Assembly (NCBI GenBank): GCA_002280555.1
Contig: NCEE01000015.1
Coordinates: 1-64,000, forward strand
Direction: 5' to 3'
Source of the DNA: Sphingomonas sp. 32-62-10
GTDB taxonomy: Bacteria; Pseudomonadota; Alphaproteobacteria; Sphingomonadales; Sphingomonadaceae
DNA length: 64,000 nucleotides
Within the stretch, counting starts at the first letter, position 1; each line of letters starts with the position of its first letter. The notes beneath the pieces are model-generated. The model saw only the letters and a list, made by a program, of their open reading frames with translations, was not told the DNA's origin and did no database searches. Positions 59,360 to 64,000 of this stretch are shown here, one piece after another. A program made the translations under genes and the position numbers.

Positions 59360-59453
59360 ACCGTCACCCTGAACTCGGTTCAGGGTCCACCGCGCCTCTA
59401 GATCGACCAATGGTGAGGCGCGTTGGATGCTGAACCAAGTTCAGCATGACGGT
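59360..59453. repeat. Long inverted repeat (CCCTGAACT family)
   Basis: Arms of about 39 bases starting ACCGTCACCCTGAACTCGG and ending with the complementary TGACGGT, including GAGGCGCG/CGCGCCTC close to the loop. It sits between two convergent genes and would form a large hairpin in either transcript. A third repeat family for this window. Confidence 0.88.
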
Positions 59454-59477
59454 TGATTGGTTTGGGCGGTTTGCCCT

Positions 59478-60041
59478 TTAGCGGCAGCGGACCTGATTGC
59501 TGTTCTGGTCAATCGCCCTGCCGGCCACGGCGCCGAGCGCACCGCCGAGCAGCGTCCCGACCGTGCGCGAACGACCGCCATCGATCACGTTCCCGAGGAT
59601 ACCGCCGCCAAGCGCACCGACGATCAGGCCGGTCGTGCCGTCGTTGCGACGGCAATAATAGCGGCCGTCGTTACCGCGATAGACCCGATCGTCAGCGGCA
59701 AGCACGCGCTCCTGATAATTGGGTCCATCGCGATAATAACGGGCCGGATCGTAATCGCCTTCGTCACGATCGGCGTAGCGCGGATCATTATTGCGCGAGT
59801 CGTTATACCGGGGATCATTGAAACGCGGATCGTTGTTGCGGGGATCGCGGAAGTTCGAGCGATTGTTCCGCGCGGCCTGATAACGATCAAATTCTGTGCG
59901 GAAAATTTGCATTTCGTTCTGAAAACGCTGCTGTGCTGCCTGAAAACGCTGATCTTCCTGCGCGGTTTGCGCGAAAACGGGGGTGGCAATCGCGACTGAT
60001 GCGGTGGCGATGGCAGCGGCGATACGGGTGAAACGGTTCAT
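59478..60041 (-). CDS. Exported glycine-zipper protein with N-D-P-R repeats
   Basis: A 187-residue protein starting at ATG 60041 behind CAGGAGAG. It has a signal peptide ending PVFAQ, a helical stretch QAAQQRFQNEMQIFRTEFDRY, a run of short repeats of the form (N)DPRxN (about residues 60-90), and a C-terminal glycine-zipper (GLIVGALGGGILGNVIDGG, then TVGTLLGGALGAVAGRAI). This C-terminal layout is the glycine zipper 2TM family found in outer-membrane lipoproteins such as SlyB, though no lipobox is present here. Function unknown. Confidence 0.82.
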   Translation of the reverse strand: MNRFTRIAAAIATASVAIATPVFAQTAQEDQRFQAAQQRFQNEMQIFRTEFDRYQAARNNRSNFRDPRNNDPRFNDPRYNDSRNNDPRYADRDEGDYDPARYYRDGPNYQERVLAADDRVYRGNDGRYYCRRNDGTTGLIVGALGGGILGNVIDGGRSRTVGTLLGGALGAVAGRAIDQNSNQVRCR

Positions 60042-60189
60042 GGCTCTCTCCTGGATGCTGCACCCATAACAGCTGAGCCCACCTAAACGTTGCATGAACG
60101 AAATTATTTGGTCTTTCCGGTCGCAATCTGCGCAAACGTGGACATTCGCCAAAGCTTTCGTGCCCAAAGGGTGGTCGCGGTCTTATCGC

Positions 60190-60660
60190 TCATTTCACCG
60201 GTGTTGCGTCCGGCCCCGTCCATGTCCAGGCGACGATCTTCCAGCCCGTGGCAAGCTTGCGCAGCGCAAAGGTCATCTGCGCCGCTTCGCGCATCACCAC
60301 GCCCTTTTGCGTGAAGGTGTAAACCGACGGCGCGATCACATAGGCGCGATCCCCCTCGATCAGCTCCCGCGTTGGCGCGCCGAGCACGACCTTGGGGTCG
60401 GTAATGCCCTTGGCGGCAGCATCCTTGGCGTAATCCGCGGCCCAGCGCTGCACGACATCATGTCCACCCCAGAAATAGGGTGCGACTTCATCGGTGATAT
60501 GCGAGTCCCCGGCATGGGTCGCCGCAGCGGCGGCGATGTCGCCCTTGTTGAACGCTTCCAGAAACTGCGTGATGGGCGCTTCGACGGCGGCATCTTTGGC
60601 CAGCGCCGGCGTGGTGCCAGCAAGGATCAGCGCACCAATGATTGCGAATGATTTGAACAT
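60190..60660 (-). CDS. Exported NTF2-like (SnoaL/DUF4440-type) protein
   Basis: A 156-residue protein. ATG 60660 lies after GGGGGAG at a longish spacing; a signal peptide (MFKSFAIIGALILAGTTPAL then AKD) follows. The mature domain fits the NTF2-like fold: ITQFLEAFNKGDIAAAAATH near residue 32, YFWGGHDVVQRWAADYAKD near 63 and RKLATGWKIVAWTWTGPDA at the end. Members include SnoaL cyclases and DUF4440 proteins of unknown activity. It should be periplasmic. Confidence 0.78.
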   Translation of the reverse strand: MFKSFAIIGALILAGTTPALAKDAAVEAPITQFLEAFNKGDIAAAAATHAGDSHITDEVAPYFWGGHDVVQRWAADYAKDAAAKGITDPKVVLGAPTRELIEGDRAYVIAPSVYTFTQKGVVMREAAQMTFALRKLATGWKIVAWTWTGPDATPVK

Positions 60661-60692
60661 CACTATTTTCTCCCCCGTCAACTATACGCCGA

Positions 60693-61976
60693 TCACATAT
60701 GGCTCAACAGCGCCTCGATCGGGATGAACGCAAACGCAACCGAGCTATCCGCCACGCCGTACGGCAGGAACAATGTTTGCCCATGGCGGATCGCGCCGCA
60801 GCTATAGACAACATTGGGCACATAGCCCTCTCGGTCCTGGTCCGCTGCTGCCAGAATCGGCTCACGCGTGCGGCCGATCACCTTCGATGGATCGGTCTTG
60901 TCGAGCAGTACGGCGCCGATCGAATATTTGCGCATCGCTCCGACTCCGTGGGTCAGCAGCAACCAGCCCTCGTCCAGCTCGATCGGCGGGCCACAATTGC
61001 CGATCTGGACCAGCTCCCATGGATAATGCGGTTCGAGCAGGCGCTCGCCCTCTTCCCAGTGGGTCAGTCTGTCCGATCGCAGCAAAAAAAGATTCTCACC
61101 GTCCTGCCGGCCAATCATCATATACTGGCCGTCGATCTTGCGGGGAAACAGCGCCATTCCCTTGTTGCGCGCCGCGCTGCCGCTCATCGGCACCAGATCG
61201 AACGCACGAAAATCACGCGTGCGCATCAGCTCCGACTGAATCATCGATCCGTTATAGGCGGTGTAGGTACCCAGCCATTCAAGGCTGCCATCGTCATGCG
61301 TAAACTGGACGAGGCGCAAATCCTCTAGTCCTTTCGACTGCGCCTGCGTGATCGGGAAAATCACCGTGCCCGATAGCGTTGAATCGCGGTGGCGATGCAC
61401 GGTTACCGGCCCCTCTGGCATGGCGAGCTCATCGCCTTCGATAATGTCAGTCGCCGTGGCAAAGGGAGGTTCGGGCGCGAGTTTCAGCTCGTTTCGTTCG
61501 GTGATGATGCCCTCTCGAAACGCGATCGATGAGATATGCCCTTCGCCCACCGCACGCATCGACATCAGAATGCGCTGCGACCCCTGCGGCATACCAGACT
61601 GGTCGAAATGCGGAACCGCGCTAGGGTTCATCAGCGCGGCGGCGGCGTAGCTATATTCGTGGCAGAAATAGGCGCCGATCAGCTGGCGCTTCTCATCATC
61701 AATCTCGCTGCCGTCGATTCCCAGCCGATCCTCAATTTCTTCGTAGCGGGTCATGAACACGCGGCGGGTTTGCCAGTGTCGTGCCTCGAAATCCTTGAGC
61801 ACGACCTCGAGCTCCGCGCGCGTCTGTTCGCGGCTCATCGCCAGCACTTCGCGCACCAGCCGTTCGGTCCGGCTGGGCGCATTGCCATTAGCTTGCCAGG
61901 CGAGATGGAAGGGACGCACCACGACCCGTGAGGGATCGGCATGCAAGCGCAAACGATGGTTGAACACTTCCAGCAC
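60693..61976 (-). CDS. GH130-family glycosidase/phosphorylase
   Basis: A 427-residue enzyme of the glycoside hydrolase 130 type, which contains beta-mannoside phosphorylases and mannosidases. Typical segments are GAYFCHEYSYAAAALMNPSAVP near residue 100, TAYNGSMIQ near 240, RNKGMALFPRKIDGQYMMIGRQDGEN (265-290 region), NCGPPIELDEGWLLLTHGVG near 328 and SCGAIRHGQTLFLPYGVADS near 395. The start is uncertain: GTG 61976 has GGGGG ten bases upstream; TTG 61994 is the longest possibility. It acts on a mannoside released or built in this locus, together with the adjacent glycosyltransferase. Confidence 0.88.
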   Translation of the reverse strand: MLEVFNHRLRLHADPSRVVVRPFHLAWQANGNAPSRTERLVREVLAMSREQTRAELEVVLKDFEARHWQTRRVFMTRYEEIEDRLGIDGSEIDDEKRQLIGAYFCHEYSYAAAALMNPSAVPHFDQSGMPQGSQRILMSMRAVGEGHISSIAFREGIITERNELKLAPEPPFATATDIIEGDELAMPEGPVTVHRHRDSTLSGTVIFPITQAQSKGLEDLRLVQFTHDDGSLEWLGTYTAYNGSMIQSELMRTRDFRAFDLVPMSGSAARNKGMALFPRKIDGQYMMIGRQDGENLFLLRSDRLTHWEEGERLLEPHYPWELVQIGNCGPPIELDEGWLLLTHGVGAMRKYSIGAVLLDKTDPSKVIGRTREPILAAADQDREGYVPNVVYSCGAIRHGQTLFLPYGVADSSVAFAFIPIEALLSHM

Positions 61977-62045
61977 TGGTCGGCATGCCCCCAAAAACCA
62001 TCACGCGATCACGGCACCAAGACATCCAGATCCGATCCGAACGGA

Positions 62046-64000
62046 TCAGGCCACGGCGTGCGTTGGTCCTGCCACGGTTCCGGCCAGTTTTGAAAGGGAT
62101 GAAATCGTGCACGATGCCAATTGCAGTGCCAAAATCGATTCCGCACCCTGATTCCGGTTGATCCCGGTCGGGGTCAGACCGTCGAAACAGCCGCCATCCT
62201 GTACTGTTGCCAAAGGCATATCCATGTCATTCAGCCCCAGAAACCAACGATAGGCCCGGGTAGCCTCATCGATCCAGCGGCAATCCTGGGTCGCCTGGTA
62301 GGCAGCGGCACACGCCTCAACTGTGGCCTGCGCCTCCAACGGTTGCTGATCGAACGGCAACGGCGGTGCATAGGCTCGGCCAAAACTTTCGGTGCCAACC
62401 GCGCGGAAACGACCCTCAGGCGAGGTCTGCTGTACCATAATCCAGTCCAGCGTCTTGACGCCGGTTTCGATCAAGTCTGCCCGATCAAGCGCCACGCCCG
62501 CGCGGATCATCGCCTCTGGCAGGCGGGCATTGTCATAGGCAAGGACGATCTCAAACCATTCCCATTCGGGCCGCCGCGCATCGGCGAGCAGCGCCAGATG
62601 ATCAGCGCTGAACCGTTCGATGATCGCGCGGGCAAGGCCATGGCCCGGATGGCAATCAAGCATTTCGGCCGCGCCGAGCATTGCAAACGCCTGCGCGCGC
62701 GGGCTGCCCAGTTCGAACGCCATTGATGCCGTCATGTCGAACATCTGGACCGCCCAATCGCGATGTTTGGCCATCGTGGCAGTGCGCGCCGTCATCCCCA
62801 GCGCCCAAAGTGCGCGACCGTTCGAATCCTCTGACCCGAAATCCTCACACCAGGTGCGATCGAAATTCATAAAATTACGGAAGCGCTGGGCTTCGGGGTT
62901 CCAGGCGTATTGGATGAAAGACGCATAGATCGTCGTCCACTTATCCTGCGTCGCCTCGTCCAGCCCCGCCATCCGGCCGACCAGAATAAGCGCACGGGCA
63001 TTATCATCGATGCAATAGCCATGGCGACGATCGGGAATCGAATAGATCGAATGCTGCAGCATCCCGGTCGAATCGCTCATCCGTTCAACGGCGGAAAAGT
63101 CAGGGACAAGCGGCGTCATCGCGGCGCCGGGGTGGCTCAGTCGCTTGGGTTGCGCGGCAATCATCGCCGTCATCTCACGCATCGCTGTTTCGACCAGCTG
63201 CGACCAGATCATCGTCCGGCCGCGCGCATAGGCGCGTGCCGAAAGCCGCGCGCGATTGCCGTCATTGCCAAGCAACGCGATGATTTCCCGTGCAAAGGCA
63301 GCGCTATCGCCAAAATCCACCAATACGCCGTGGCCATCGGCCAGTATTTCGGTCGCATGGACATAAGGCGTCGATACGACCGCCTTACCGACACCCACCG
63401 CATAGGAAAGCGTCCCTGAGGTGATTTGCGCGGGGTTGATATAGGGTGTGGCGTAGACATCAGCCGCCTGGAGATAATCGATCAGGTGGTCATGCTCGAC
63501 AAAGGCGTCGATAAACTGGACGTGATCAAGCACCCCGCGCGCTGCCGCCAACGCCTTCAGCCGATCTCGATACGCCTCGCCCTCATGCGCGACCAGATTG
63601 GGGTGGGTGGCGCCAAGCACGATATAGAGCGCATCGGGTTGCGCCGCGATGATCGCGGGCATCGCATCGATCAGCGTTTCAATGCCCTTGTTCGGTGCGA
63701 GCAAGCCGAACGTGAGCACGGTCTTGCGGCCTTCCCAGCCGAAACGCGGCTTGAAACTGTCGGGATCGGCAAAGGGACGATCGGGCACGCCGTGCGGGAT
63801 CATCACCACTGCTTTGCCGCTGAAACCGTGGACGCGGTGGAGAATGTCGCGCCCGCGCTCCGCCATGACGATCACGCGTGCACTCCGCCGCAACAGACCT
63901 TCCATCACCCGGCGCTCATCGGGGCTTGGTTTTTCAAGGATGGTGTGAAGCGTGACAATGACGGGCAGCGAAATTCGATCGAGCATTGTCAGGATGAAAT
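62046..64000 (-). CDS. Glycosyltransferase with a C-terminal helical domain (5' end beyond the window)
   Basis: The reading frame is open to the window edge, so the N-terminus is missing. The visible 650 residues start inside a GT-B fold (LPVIVTLHTILEKPSPDERRV; KTVLTFGLLAPNKGIETLID; ITSGTLSYAVGVGKAVVSTP; ADGHGVLVDFGD), the family 4-type donor-binding half. From about residue 290 a second helical domain follows (SDSTGMLQHSIYSIPDRRHG, DDNARALILVGRMAGLDE, WFEIVLAYDNARLPEAMI), like a (alpha/alpha) barrel of mannosidase type. It probably makes or trims a mannose-containing glycan with the GH130 enzyme 51 bp downstream. Confidence 0.85.
   Translation of the reverse strand, partial: FILTMLDRISLPVIVTLHTILEKPSPDERRVMEGLLRRSARVIVMAERGRDILHRVHGFSGKAVVMIPHGVPDRPFADPDSFKPRFGWEGRKTVLTFGLLAPNKGIETLIDAMPAIIAAQPDALYIVLGATHPNLVAHEGEAYRDRLKALAAARGVLDHVQFIDAFVEHDHLIDYLQAADVYATPYINPAQITSGTLSYAVGVGKAVVSTPYVHATEILADGHGVLVDFGDSAAFAREIIALLGNDGNRARLSARAYARGRTMIWSQLVETAMREMTAMIAAQPKRLSHPGAAMTPLVPDFSAVERMSDSTGMLQHSIYSIPDRRHGYCIDDNARALILVGRMAGLDEATQDKWTTIYASFIQYAWNPEAQRFRNFMNFDRTWCEDFGSEDSNGRALWALGMTARTATMAKHRDWAVQMFDMTASMAFELGSPRAQAFAMLGAAEMLDCHPGHGLARAIIERFSADHLALLADARRPEWEWFEIVLAYDNARLPEAMIRAGVALDRADLIETGVKTLDWIMVQQTSPEGRFRAVGTESFGRAYAPPLPFDQQPLEAQATVEACAAAYQATQDCRWIDEATRAYRWFLGLNDMDMPLATVQDGGCFDGLTPTGINRNQGAESILALQLASCTISSLSKLAGTVAGPTHAVA

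Overview
The window is a GC-rich, gene-dense chromosomal segment of an alphaproteobacterium, most likely a member of the Sphingomonadales (Sphingomonas or a near relative). This is inferred from gene content and style: a plant/alphaproteobacterial-type glutamate-cysteine ligase, a TonB-dependent receptor, an alphaproteobacterial LexA box, a GH130/glycosyltransferase pair, and several families of long inverted repeats between genes. No rRNA operon, CRISPR array, complete insertion sequence or prophage was seen.

Layout. 0.1-4.1 kb: rsmE, gshA, a membrane methyltransferase and a DUF2147 protein. 4.2-7.5 kb: a large secreted TolB-propeller/amidohydrolase fusion. 7.6-12.2 kb: tRNA-Gly followed within 15 bases by a methionine-salvage operon (mtnB-mtnD-mtnC-mtnA), a small membrane protein and a convergent aminotransferase that could supply the last step (MtnE-like). 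12.4-16.7 kb: a TonB-dependent receptor and a SulP transporter carrying STAS and cyclic-nucleotide-binding domains. 16.8-20.1 kb: tRNA-Tyr, a secreted M28-type peptidase, rlmB and a lipoprotein. 20.1-22.3 kb: an accessory stretch with a DUF2806 gene and a compact, apparently undescribed transcription unit. That unit has an 18-codon ORF behind a 15-nt sequence fully complementary to the 16S rRNA 3' end, then three strong hairpins, the last a terminator. 22.3-29.8 kb: two cell-envelope proteins, an MHS-type transporter, a putative exported methyltransferase, SOS-controlled uvrB, a decayed glyoxalase-like gene, exported MsrB and a small membrane protein. 29.8-34.2 kb: a metallo-beta-lactamase-fold hydrolase, a serine hydrolase, and class I fumarase overlapping a small membrane protein. 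34.3-41.0 kb: signalling genes (a GGDEF-EAL-PilZ protein, a hybrid histidine kinase whose start codon is unclear, a lone receiver), a PilZ relic and a low-GC CPBP-like membrane gene. 41.0-46.2 kb: nrdA and nrdB for class I ribonucleotide reductase, separated by five small genes and preceded by a likely NrdR box. 46.4-50.9 kb: a cytochrome c'-like protein, a very acidic protein, a Bcr/CflA-type efflux pump, two tandem paralogous lipoproteins and a 2-oxoglutarate/Fe(II) oxygenase. 51.0-59.3 kb: hom, a CoA-binding protein, Mrp/ApbC, hflK-hflC, a DegP/DegQ protease with a clear terminator, and a HerA-like ATPase. 59.4-64.0 kb: a glycine-zipper protein, an NTF2-like protein, a GH130 enzyme and a glycosyltransferase cut by the window edge.

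Co-working sets: methionine salvage (mtnBDCA plus the aminotransferase); membrane protein quality control (hflK-hflC next to degP); deoxynucleotide supply (nrdA/nrdB); c-di-GMP and phosphorelay signalling (34-40 kb); and mannoside/glycan metabolism (GH130 plus glycosyltransferase). All calls come from reading the sequence; no database search was run. Start codons were moved from the longest ORF where a Shine-Dalgarno match, a signal peptide or an overlap with the upstream gene gave a reason.
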